NCBI GenBank assembly: GCA_003152975.1
Contig: PMBP01000365.1
Span: 2,112 to 14,695, forward strand
Length of the DNA stretch: 12,584 nt
Source: Phycisphaerales bacterium
GTDB lineage: Bacteria > Planctomycetota > Phycisphaerae > Sedimentisphaerales > Anaerohalosphaeraceae
Direction: 5' to 3'
Under the pieces are notes generated by a model. That model saw only the letters and a program-made list of their open reading frames with translations. It did not search any database and was not told where the DNA came from. Both the position numbers and the translations under genes were made by a program. Positions 6,707-12,584 of this stretch are shown piece after piece. Numbering within the stretch: position 1 is the first letter of the stretch; each line of letters begins with the position of its first letter.

Positions 6707-9640
6707 TCACTTTTCGTCCACAACGATCACGCTGTGAATCTCCAGTTTCGGCAGGGTCATCCGCGCCTTTCCATCCTGATACTCGAATGGCAGTGATTGG
6801 CCGCCTGGCTCGATGGTGACCGCGGCGGGTTTTTTCGACGTGCGGATGGTGATCTCCAGCGGCCCCACCGGCGGGATCGTGTCGTGGATCGGCGCATTGA
6901 CATCCGCGTGTGGCCCGGCCGTATTGACTAGGTTCACGGCCAGCCGACCGCGAATGCGATTGACCGAGACATCCACATTCGATGATCCCTTGACCTCCAC
7001 CAGCGGCGCGGGAAAGAGCTGGCGAACCAGATCGTTTAGAAACGCACGCGAAATCGGCGAATGGTTGCCGAGGTATCCCCGACTGAAGGAAAAGTAGGTC
7101 GCCGCGATCTTGCCCTTGCCCAGCGAAGCGATGGAGGCCGCCGGCTGCGCGGCGGAAGCGGCATCGTTGGCGGCATGGAGTTGGCCGAATATTTGTGCGC
7201 GGGATTCAAGCTTGGCCGTTTGCGTTACATCCTGCGTTGCGATCAGCGACCCGCCGTGTTCCAGGTATCGCGGCTCCGACTGCGGTGTGCCGTTGAGCAC
7301 AACGCCCAGCTCGGAGGCAAATAGTGACGACGCCTGCGGACCGAGGATCAGCAGGTTTCCGCCGTTTTGCACATAAACAATCAATTCCTTTTTGAAATCC
7401 GGCTCCAGATAGTCGCATTCGGCGATCACGATCAGCGGATAGTCGGCCATGTGTCCGGCCAGATGATTTTCGCTGACCACATCCACCGACTGCTGGCCTT
7501 CGAGCAATGCCTGCAGGGTTCCATTGATCCGCGACAGATCGCGGCTGAAGAGGCCGTTGATCTCGCGATAATGCGCCGCCGTCGAGTAGAGCAGCGCCAC
7601 CTGCGGCACCGGCTCGGCGTGATGGCAGATCGCCTGCCGAGCGCGGCAGAACTGGGCCACCTCGGCCATGATCGGCATGAATTCCTCGCGGATGGAACCG
7701 TCGCGCCGCTGGGTGAAGTACGCCTGAAAGCCGCCGCCCAGCGCCAGCACCGCCGCCGCCTCCCGCTGCAACTGTACGGCCGATTTCTGATTGGAGCCGT
7801 TTGGTTTTTCGCCCCGCGTGGTAAAGCTCCAGGCCATCAGGTCCCACGGCTTGCCCTGATGGGCCAGATAGCGGGCCGATAGCCGCGCGGAATTGACGCT
7901 GTCTTCGGGCGAGTAATCGCCGGAGATCCAATCCACCGGCGCACAGACGGGCTCGGGCATGTGATCGGTGAAGGCCCAGTTGCTGCAGATCTGCATTTGT
8001 GGATTCGTTTTCTTCACTTCGGCGATGTAATGCCGCAGGTGGTTGCGGAAGGCATCGCGGTTGAACTGCAGGAATTCAAACCACTTCGGGTCGCCGGGCT
8101 TGCGGGGGATGTCCTGAATGCCGGTCGCCGCGCGGAAGGCCTTGATGGCCGCGTCGCCGTAATCCGGCACGGAGGCCCAGCATTCGCCATCGACCCATAC
8201 GCCATCGACGCCGTAGTCGCCGGCCAACTCTCGGAGTTGCGGAATCAGCAGTTGATCGTCGTAGGCGCCGAAAAAGGAAGTGGCGTTGGGATTGGTCTTA
8301 CCGTCGGGATTGACCGCGCCCCAGTCGGGATGGAGGCGGATGGCCTGGGAATCCCACACGCCGGAATAGTGCATATACAGGCCCACGCCGCGCTCGGCCG
8401 TCACCTGCCTGAACAGCCGCAACGGATCGCCGACGAAACCGAGGGCCTGATTGCCAACCTTGGTGGGATAGCTGGACAGGCCGGGATGGCCTTTGCAGTC
8501 GATCTGGATATAATCGGGCTTGACGAGGTTGAGGACATTTTCAATCATCGCGCGGGTGGTGTTCTTGCCGATCTCGGTACAGTCCTTGCCAGCGTGGAAA
8601 TCGAAATGGATGCCCAGAAAACTGTCGGCCCGCGTCAGCCGCTTGGCCGCCGGCTTTTCGGCCGGACCCGTCGCCGCACGAATGGTCATGACCTGGGCCA
8701 CCTGCGCCTCGGCCAGTGATCCAATGGGCCCGGCCTTCGGATCCCAATTGGGGCCCATGTCCAAAGTCACCACACCCCCATGGGCTGTCGCTTCTGCGAC
8801 CCATTGTTCCCATTTCTCCGTCGGAAACCGCACATCCCGCCGGGACCACTGGGAACCCATAAAAGTCAGCGCGTGCCATTGCGAACCATTCACCCACCGA
8901 CCCGCCGGAATCACCTCGAACGGATCGTTGAGCTCGCCGGCCGTATAATCCTCCGCCTTGGTGTGGCGAACCAGTGAGACGCCGGGATTGAACGACACGA
9001 TCGCTTTCGGATTGCCATGCTTGACGGCCTGGGCATAGATCTGCGCGATGTCTTCGTTGAATTTGATCCACGCATAGCCACCATCGAACCACCAACCCGC
9101 CACCTTGTCGCCGTAACGATCCGACCATTCCTGAATCACCGCGGCCCACTTCTTCGCGAACGCGACATCGATCGGCTGATCCTGTCGTCCCTGGGCCAGG
9201 CCGAAGGCCTTCTGGGCGCGGTCATCGCCGTTGGGCGTCTGGCAGGGAAGGTAAAGCATCAACCGGATGCCTTTGGGTTTCAGCGCCTCATACATCGCCA
9301 GAGGCAAATCCCGTTTGGAGCAGCGCTGGCCTGCGGCGTAACCGGTCACTTTGTCATAAGTGGCATTTGGAGAGATGAAATAGCCGGAGTTTTGCCCCAG
9401 CGTGATCACGAAGTACTTGGCGCCCATCGCCTCCAATTGTCCGGCCAGCGCGTTGACATCAAACGCATCGACCAGCGCCAGTTGCTTGTCGTCTCCCGGC
9501 AGGAAATGCGTGAAGACCCCGTATTTTGCATCCTTGAACCAGTCGGTGTTGGGATTGGGGGCAACGGATGTCTGGCCGTACATCGATCCAGAAAGGCCCA
9601 TCGTCAACAAAAGTAAAAATGTGGCGATACGAGACAGCAT
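6707..9640 (-). CDS. Secreted two-domain glycosidase, GH29 alpha-L-fucosidase-like N-terminal domain
   Basis: A 977-residue exported protein. The start MLSRIATFLLLLTMG is a signal peptide; the ATG at 9640 is favoured over 9667 because GGAAAGGA lies just upstream. Residues about 30-325 resemble the GH29 alpha-L-fucosidase barrel: DWFKDAKYGVFTHF at the front and GWWFDGGY with D186 as the likely nucleophile. Residues about 338-630 form a second barrel-like hydrolase region (GIHFDFH, and GVWVDGECW with D484 and E486). Residues about 680-860 (PQVALLYSTAAHY, later GGNLLILGP) resemble the amidotransferase-like trimerisation domain of GH42-type beta-galactosidases. A beta-rich tail ends the protein. 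GH29 enzymes are usually 400-600 residues, so this is a long fusion. Release of fucose or a similar sugar from polysaccharide, with import by the downstream symporter, is inferred. Confidence 0.82.
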   Translation of the reverse strand: MLSRIATFLLLLTMGLSGSMYGQTSVAPNPNTDWFKDAKYGVFTHFLPGDDKQLALVDAFDVNALAGQLEAMGAKYFVITLGQNSGYFISPNATYDKVTGYAAGQRCSKRDLPLAMYEALKPKGIRLMLYLPCQTPNGDDRAQKAFGLAQGRQDQPIDVAFAKKWAAVIQEWSDRYGDKVAGWWFDGGYAWIKFNEDIAQIYAQAVKHGNPKAIVSFNPGVSLVRHTKAEDYTAGELNDPFEVIPAGRWVNGSQWHALTFMGSQWSRRDVRFPTEKWEQWVAEATAHGGVVTLDMGPNWDPKAGPIGSLAEAQVAQVMTIRAATGPAEKPAAKRLTRADSFLGIHFDFHAGKDCTEIGKNTTRAMIENVLNLVKPDYIQIDCKGHPGLSSYPTKVGNQALGFVGDPLRLFRQVTAERGVGLYMHYSGVWDSQAIRLHPDWGAVNPDGKTNPNATSFFGAYDDQLLIPQLRELAGDYGVDGVWVDGECWASVPDYGDAAIKAFRAATGIQDIPRKPGDPKWFEFLQFNRDAFRNHLRHYIAEVKKTNPQMQICSNWAFTDHMPEPVCAPVDWISGDYSPEDSVNSARLSARYLAHQGKPWDLMAWSFTTRGEKPNGSNQKSAVQLQREAAAVLALGGGFQAYFTQRRDGSIREEFMPIMAEVAQFCRARQAICHHAEPVPQVALLYSTAAHYREINGLFSRDLSRINGTLQALLEGQQSVDVVSENHLAGHMADYPLIVIAECDYLEPDFKKELIVYVQNGGNLLILGPQASSLFASELGVVLNGTPQSEPRYLEHGGSLIATQDVTQTAKLESRAQIFGQLHAANDAASAAQPAASIASLGKGKIAATYFSFSRGYLGNHSPISRAFLNDLVRQLFPAPLVEVKGSSNVDVSVNRIRGRLAVNLVNTAGPHADVNAPIHDTIPPVGPLEITIRTSKKPAAVTIEPGGQSLPFEYQDGKARMTLPKLEIHSVIVVDEK

Positions 9641-9684
9641 GATCTTCCTTTCCGATTGAGGTTCCATTTTCTTGCGTACAAAAT

Positions 9685-9701
9685 CCCGATTATGAATCGG
9701 G
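9685..9701. promoter_or_regulatory. Operator-like palindrome at the glycosidase transcription start
   Basis: CCCGATT-ATG-AATCGGG is a perfect 7-bp inverted repeat with a 3-bp centre. It lies 5 bp beyond the -10 hexamer of the predicted promoter, over the expected start of transcription, a classic position for a repressor site. As RNA it could instead form a small hairpin in the leader. No regulator of a LacI, GntR or similar class is in the window. Confidence 0.5.
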
Positions 9702-9706
9702 CCTTC

Positions 9707-9734
9707 ATTGTACGGCGGCGGCGGAAAGGATCAA
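9707..9734 (-). promoter_or_regulatory. Predicted promoter of the glycosidase-symporter unit
   Basis: On the minus strand TTGATC (9729-9734) and TACAAT (9707-9712) are 16 nt apart, matching the sigma-70 consensus at 4 of 6 and 5 of 6. Transcription would begin near 9700, about 60 nt upstream of the ATG at 9640. It follows the anti-sigma gene's terminator, so the glycosidase is probably transcribed separately from the sigma pair. Confidence 0.5.
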
Positions 9735-9750
9735 GATAATCCCCCAAATG

Positions 9751-9775
9751 AAAAGGGGCGGTTCGAGAACCGCCC
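9751..9775 (-). terminator. Intrinsic terminator downstream of the anti-sigma gene
   Basis: GGGCGGTTC (9756-9764) and GAACCGCCC (9767-9775) form a perfect 9-bp stem, in practice an 8-bp stem with a CGAG-type tetraloop. On the minus strand it is followed by C and TTTT (9755-9751). It lies 67 nt after the stop of the anti-sigma gene. The short U tract makes it moderately convincing. Similar hairpins also occur as dispersed repeats, so it may have arrived as part of one. Confidence 0.6.
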
Positions 9776-9779
9776 TTGT

Positions 9780-9800
9780 CATTCCCGCGAAAGCGGAAAT
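9780..9800. repeat. Palindromic repeat of the CATTCCCGCGAAAGCGG type
   Basis: ATTCCCGC (9781-9788), GAAA loop (9789-9792) and GCGGAAAT (9793-9800) form a hairpin with one mismatch and a GNRA tetraloop. From memory, near-identical palindromes are scattered in many bacterial genomes and often read as FRFRGND in false ORFs. It lies between the anti-sigma stop and its terminator. Confidence 0.55.
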
Positions 9801-9811
9801 CTATTTTTCCA

Positions 9812-9837
9812 GCGACTATCGACAAGCGACTACCGAC
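9812..9837. repeat. Two-copy 12-bp direct repeat just after the anti-sigma stop
   Basis: GCGACTATCGAC (9812-9823) and GCGACTACCGAC (9826-9837) match at 11 of 12 bases with a 2-bp spacer. The pair lies 4 bp beyond the stop codon of the anti-sigma gene. Its pattern is like the AT-rich GAC/ATT repeats at 3679 and 3800, which also sit next to stop codons. Confidence 0.45.
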
Positions 9838-9841
9838 TTGT

Positions 9842-11380
9842 TTATTTTCCCGTCGCGGCTTTTTTGATCGCGTCACCTTCGGCCTGCACAGCCTGCAAGC
9901 GTTGAGCGGCCTTTTGCTGAAGGTCCGTTTTGCCCTGCGACTCGTAGAGTTTGCCGAGGTCGTCGAGCATCATCTTCTGCACGGCGATCCCCACCAGCCG
10001 CACGATAATCATCCGCTCGGAATCCTTGGTCAGCAGAACACCGAGCTGCTCGCCGGCCTTCAGCAACGGCTCGGCCTTATCATACTGGCGGGCTTCGATC
10101 ATCGGCCGGGCCTTTTCGCGAATCGTCCGCGCGATCTGCTTGATAACCGCCGCGTCACTCAATCCCGTTTCAATCACCTTCTTTTGATCGTCCGGCTTGA
10201 GGGTAATGTATTGCTTTTCGGTCATCGTGAAGATATACGATGTACCCTCGAACACGACCGGCTTGCTCCAATCGACTGTCCGCAGCTTTGCGAGGGCCTC
10301 GTCGAGCTTCTTGTCGGCCGCCAGCGCCACTGCGTCAACGACGATCCTGCCCTGCGGCGACGCATCGCCCCTGTGAACCACTTCCTTGAGCTCCTTCTGG
10401 TGGCTCAGCGTGTACCCCGCCGGCGGCTCCATCTTGAACAGAGACTCGTCGAGTTGGACATCGAGTTGGAAACGGTTCATGATCCAGCGGACCGCCTGAT
10501 CCGATCCATCACGGACCTTCATGGCCATCTCCACAAGAACCGGAATGGCCGTCTTGGCATCCGCCCAGATCTGGATATCGTATTGCAGGGCCTCATCCCG
10601 CGGGATATCGCCCTGATCCTCAAGGTGCACCTCGAATCCCTCGACTTCGACCCCGTCGAGGGTTTTCTTGCCGAGGTTCTTTTCCGTGCCGTCGCGCAGG
10701 TTCCACAATTCCTTGACCGGCCCGCTGATGAACGCCGCGAATCCACCGCCGCCGGAGTTGCGATTGGGTACCGGGTTGGTCAACAGTTCGGCCGCCTTCT
10801 GTTGATGAAACAGGATCAGGCACTTGCCGCTCTTGGCATCCATGATGGAGCTGATTGCACCCAGTCCCGGTGTCGTGGGACAATCCATCCGCATCCGACC
10901 CGGTTCCAGAACGCTTCCCTGAATCGGCAAACCCTTCCATTCCGCATTATCCACATAATAGGTCAACTCAAAGGTGTAACTGTTGACTCGCATTTTGTTG
11001 AGCACATCCGCAAACACCACCGACGAACCGCCCATGGGAAGCACATACACCAGCAACAACACCGCGATTAACAAGGCCGCCGCAGCGGACCATCGAGTCC
11101 ATTGATTTTTCATGATCTTTCTCCAGATTGGAATCGTCGGGGATGGGCGAACCCGGCCCAGGCCGTTGAACTGCTCGAGGATTCGGGCCTGATTGTCCCG
11201 GATTCTCGAATCCATCGTTCGCGCCAGTCCCTGCAATTGCTCCTGTTGCGCCCGCACCCGCTCGGCAAACCCCCGGCAGTCATCGCAGGCCCGGAGATGT
11301 TCGTTCATCGCAGGATCGCCCACGGCCGTGGCCGAAAGGATCCGTTCGACGATTCGTTTTTTGATTTCTTCACAAGTCAT
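9842..11380 (-). CDS. Membrane anti-sigma factor: zinc-finger domain fused to LolA/RseB-like domain
   Basis: A 512-residue single-pass membrane protein that probably holds the neighbouring ECF sigma factor inactive. Residues 1-40 contain C3 and the zinc-binding anti-sigma signature H28-x3-C32-x2-C35 (HLRACDDC). One hydrophobic helix (about 97-116) follows, then an exported region whose first 200 residues (SYTFELTYY, PGRMRMDCP) resemble the LolA/RseB fold seen in sigma-E-type envelope sensors. The last 160 residues are charged and helical, without a family I recognise. The start codon is probably ATG 11380: GAAAGG (11388-11393) is 7 nt upstream, but only 1 nt from the alternative ATG at 11386. 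It begins 19 nt after the sigma stop, the usual sigma/anti-sigma order. A second possible start is internal at 11113. Confidence 0.8.
   Translation of the reverse strand: MTCEEIKKRIVERILSATAVGDPAMNEHLRACDDCRGFAERVRAQQEQLQGLARTMDSRIRDNQARILEQFNGLGRVRPSPTIPIWRKIMKNQWTRWSAAAALLIAVLLLVYVLPMGGSSVVFADVLNKMRVNSYTFELTYYVDNAEWKGLPIQGSVLEPGRMRMDCPTTPGLGAISSIMDAKSGKCLILFHQQKAAELLTNPVPNRNSGGGGFAAFISGPVKELWNLRDGTEKNLGKKTLDGVEVEGFEVHLEDQGDIPRDEALQYDIQIWADAKTAIPVLVEMAMKVRDGSDQAVRWIMNRFQLDVQLDESLFKMEPPAGYTLSHQKELKEVVHRGDASPQGRIVVDAVALAADKKLDEALAKLRTVDWSKPVVFEGTSYIFTMTEKQYITLKPDDQKKVIETGLSDAAVIKQIARTIREKARPMIEARQYDKAEPLLKAGEQLGVLLTKDSERMIIVRLVGIAVQKMMLDDLGKLYESQGKTDLQQKAAQRLQAVQAEGDAIKKAATGK
11111..11124 (-). 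promoter_or_regulatory. Internal ribosome binding site and ATG in the anti-sigma gene
   Basis: Inside the anti-sigma gene, GGAG (11121-11124) is followed after 7 nt by an in-frame ATG (11111-11113, residue 90). The peptide from there begins MKNQWTRWSAAAALLIAVLL, a basic start plus a hydrophobic helix like a signal peptide or anchor. This could make a second product that lacks the zinc-finger domain, or it may be the relic of two fused genes. Confidence 0.45.
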
Positions 11381-11399
11381 TGTCATGCCTTTCGTCAGA

Positions 11400-11900
11400 C
11401 TATGACAAACGCTCGCTCAACTGTCGCAGGGCCGTCTGCAGCCGACCATAGACCGTCGAGGGAGATACGCCCAATCGCTGGGCAACCGCTTTGACATCCT
11501 GGCCGTCGAAGTAATACAACATCACGGCCGTTCGTAACTCCTGTGGCAGCAAAGAGATAGCTTCCTGCAAGTCCCCATATTCGCCGTCGGCCTTCGCCGC
11601 CGCCCGGTCCGGATCCAGACCGGCGGTCGCTTTCGGCTTTCGCAGCCGATTGATGCAGGCGTTTCGGGCTATCGTGCGAATCCACGCGGGGAACTGGACC
11701 GGGTTTCGCAGGGTCTGCAGCTTCGTAAACCCTTGCAGCATAACCTCTTGCGCGGCGTCTTCCGCGTCATGAAGTTGCCCCAGGACTGCCAGGCACTCCA
11801 TCAGCACAGGCCGGTAGAATCGCTCCACAAGCTCGCTATATGCCTGCCGATCGCCCTTTGCCGCCGACTCGACCAACTTTTCTGTTCCCTGCTGACTCAT
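11400..11900 (-). CDS. ECF-type RNA polymerase sigma factor
   Basis: A 166-residue group 4 (extracytoplasmic function) sigma factor that directs RNA polymerase to a dedicated promoter set. Region 2 lies at about residues 20-90, with DAEDAAQEVML (45-55) as the core-binding helix and FPAWIRTIARNACINRLRK (70-88) as the -10 recognition part. After a short linker, region 4 (about 112-163) carries the helix-turn-helix VAQRLGVSPSTVYGRLQ (139-155) for -35 recognition. The ATG at 11900 is chosen because GGAG lies close upstream and region 2 starts soon after; an in-frame extension to 11963 would add 21 residues of no family character. It precedes the anti-sigma gene by 19 nt. I found no clear promoter upstream, which fits but does not prove self-activation. 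Confidence 0.92.
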   Translation of the reverse strand: MSQQGTEKLVESAAKGDRQAYSELVERFYRPVLMECLAVLGQLHDAEDAAQEVMLQGFTKLQTLRNPVQFPAWIRTIARNACINRLRKPKATAGLDPDRAAAKADGEYGDLQEAISLLPQELRTAVMLYYFDGQDVKAVAQRLGVSPSTVYGRLQTALRQLSERLS

Positions 11901-12015
11901 GACTCTCCGCTGCCCGGCCGTTTCTATTCCTAAGACACCGTAGGCCGACCATTTTACAGACAATTCCCCCTCAAAGGGATAAAATCATGCGGGAAATCCA
12001 CCGACCTTTGCGCAG

Positions 12016-12044
12016 AAAAAAGGCCGGCAACACAATTGCCGGCC
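12016..12044 (-). terminator. Intrinsic terminator after the PEP-CTERM-like gene
   Basis: On the minus strand a perfect 9-bp stem, GGCCGGCAA (12036-12044 side) and TTGCCGGCC (12022-12030 side), encloses a 5-nt loop (12031-12035) and is followed by six T residues (12021-12016). It lies 34 nt after the stop codon. It separates the PEP-CTERM-like gene from the sigma factor gene. Confidence 0.92.
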
Positions 12045-12077
12045 GTAGATCGTTCGGGAATAATATCCGGCTACCCC

Positions 12078-12584
12078 TTACACCAACCGCCTCCGAATGG
12101 CGCCCACCAACGCAACACCCATTGAGCCCAACAACAACGCTCCAGGGGCGGGGACGCAGATGGTTCCTGTGCCCTCAATCCAGCCCCCGTTCCATGTGGG
12201 TTCAGACGCGACGATAAAGCCACCGCCCTGAAATTTGATTGAATATCCCTGGCCGCCCTCATCGGTGCCGTCACCGGTCACCATGAAAGTGCCGCTATCG
12301 ATATCGGTGTAATTCGTCAAGTTGATGTCAAACCAGATATCGAAGAAGCTGTCAAAAAACCGCCCATTGTCATACTCGGTGACAAATTCGTACATTCCCT
12401 GCGGATCATTAAACGACTGGCCGCCCTGGTTTGTGGCATTCAGAATCTGGAATTGATAGGTATTGATATCCCCGGTAAAGGTGATTGGACCATCGGCAGA
12501 AAGGATATTGCCGGGTGCGCCCGCGGCGCCGCCCAGAAACACTTCTTGCCAGAAACCATTGAGTTCATACGAATAACATGGACC
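12078..12584 (-). CDS. PEP-CTERM-like secreted protein, C-terminal part (5' end outside window)
   Basis: The reading frame is open to the right edge, giving 168 residues of a longer protein. The end, VPAPGALLLGSMGVALVGA followed by IRRRLV, has the three parts of a PEP-CTERM sorting signal: a short proline motif, a hydrophobic helix and an arginine cluster. Here the motif is PAPG rather than PEP, a variant I recall as common in Planctomycetota. Such signals are recognised by an exosortase, which cuts the tail and sorts the protein to the cell surface; no exosortase gene is in the window. The visible body is rich in Gly, Asn, Thr, Asp and aromatic residues (FFDSFFDIWFDINLTNY), like an extracellular beta-sandwich, but I recognise no family. 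A GTG at 12540-12542 is an internal codon, not the start. Confidence 0.82.
   Translation of the reverse strand, partial: GPCYSYELNGFWQEVFLGGAAGAPGNILSADGPITFTGDINTYQFQILNATNQGGQSFNDPQGMYEFVTEYDNGRFFDSFFDIWFDINLTNYTDIDSGTFMVTGDGTDEGGQGYSIKFQGGGFIVASEPTWNGGWIEGTGTICVPAPGALLLGSMGVALVGAIRRRLV

Noticed and set aside
9604..9876. Short minus-strand frame containing FRFRGNDKG
   Set aside because: This peptide is the usual false translation of the CATTCCCGCGAAAGCGG-type palindrome; the frame is made of repeats and a terminator.
9776..11071. Plus-strand 431-codon frame opposite the anti-sigma gene
   Set aside because: It opens with the repeat-derived MSFPRKRKSIF sequence and then antiparallels the anti-sigma coding frame, with Arg/His/Leu bias and no domain.
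11901..12015. Promoter for the ECF sigma gene
   Set aside because: TAAAAT and TTGTCT-like hexamers are present, but no pair has acceptable spacing, and a GGAAT-type ECF -35 has no convincing -10 partner.

Overview
The window looks like a chromosomal piece from a planctomycete, probably of the Phycisphaerae type. This rests on gene content, not on any database match: a PEP-CTERM-like secreted protein, a lone H-X9-DG pseudopilin, an ECF sigma factor paired with a zinc-finger/LolA-like anti-sigma factor, and a secreted two-domain glycosidase next to a sodium:solute symporter. GC is high in the genes, and the gaps hold AT-rich or palindromic repeats.

Positions 1-3666 form a plus-strand operon of core metabolism. 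It contains the 3' end of purB (adenylosuccinate lyase), pyrE (orotate phosphoribosyltransferase), a 90-residue three-helix membrane protein resembling a single PQ-loop/SemiSWEET unit, and a GAF-domain Enzyme I of the phosphotransferase system (ptsP-like). Gaps are 31, 5 and 1 nt, so co-transcription and partly coupled translation are likely. The operon meets the minus-strand genes head-on in a 163-bp gap that contains an AT-rich inverted repeat.

Positions 3830-12584 are all on the minus strand. Read in transcription order (right to left): a PEP-CTERM-like protein cut by the window edge, followed by a clear intrinsic terminator; an ECF sigma factor; its membrane anti-sigma partner, also followed by a terminator; a secreted 977-residue GH29-like/second-barrel glycosidase with a recognisable promoter and a palindrome at the predicted start of transcription; a Na+/solute symporter; and a type IV/II pseudopilin with its own near-consensus promoter. 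The glycosidase and symporter look like a release-and-import pair for a sugar such as fucose or a related deoxysugar. The substrate is not readable from the sequence.

The gaps are the most unusual part. Positions 4658-4997 (340 bp, the only gap over 300 bp) hold two tandem promoters, an operator-like palindrome and a 185-bp MITE-like element with TTAA at both ends. Positions 6562-6614 hold a paired-hairpin repeat whose two loops are perfectly complementary, directly upstream of the symporter's ribosome binding site. I found no CRISPR array, tRNA, rRNA or complete transposase gene. I see no clear evidence for a wholly new multi-gene system; the best novelty candidates are the repeat elements, the glycosidase architecture and the possible dual start of the anti-sigma gene.
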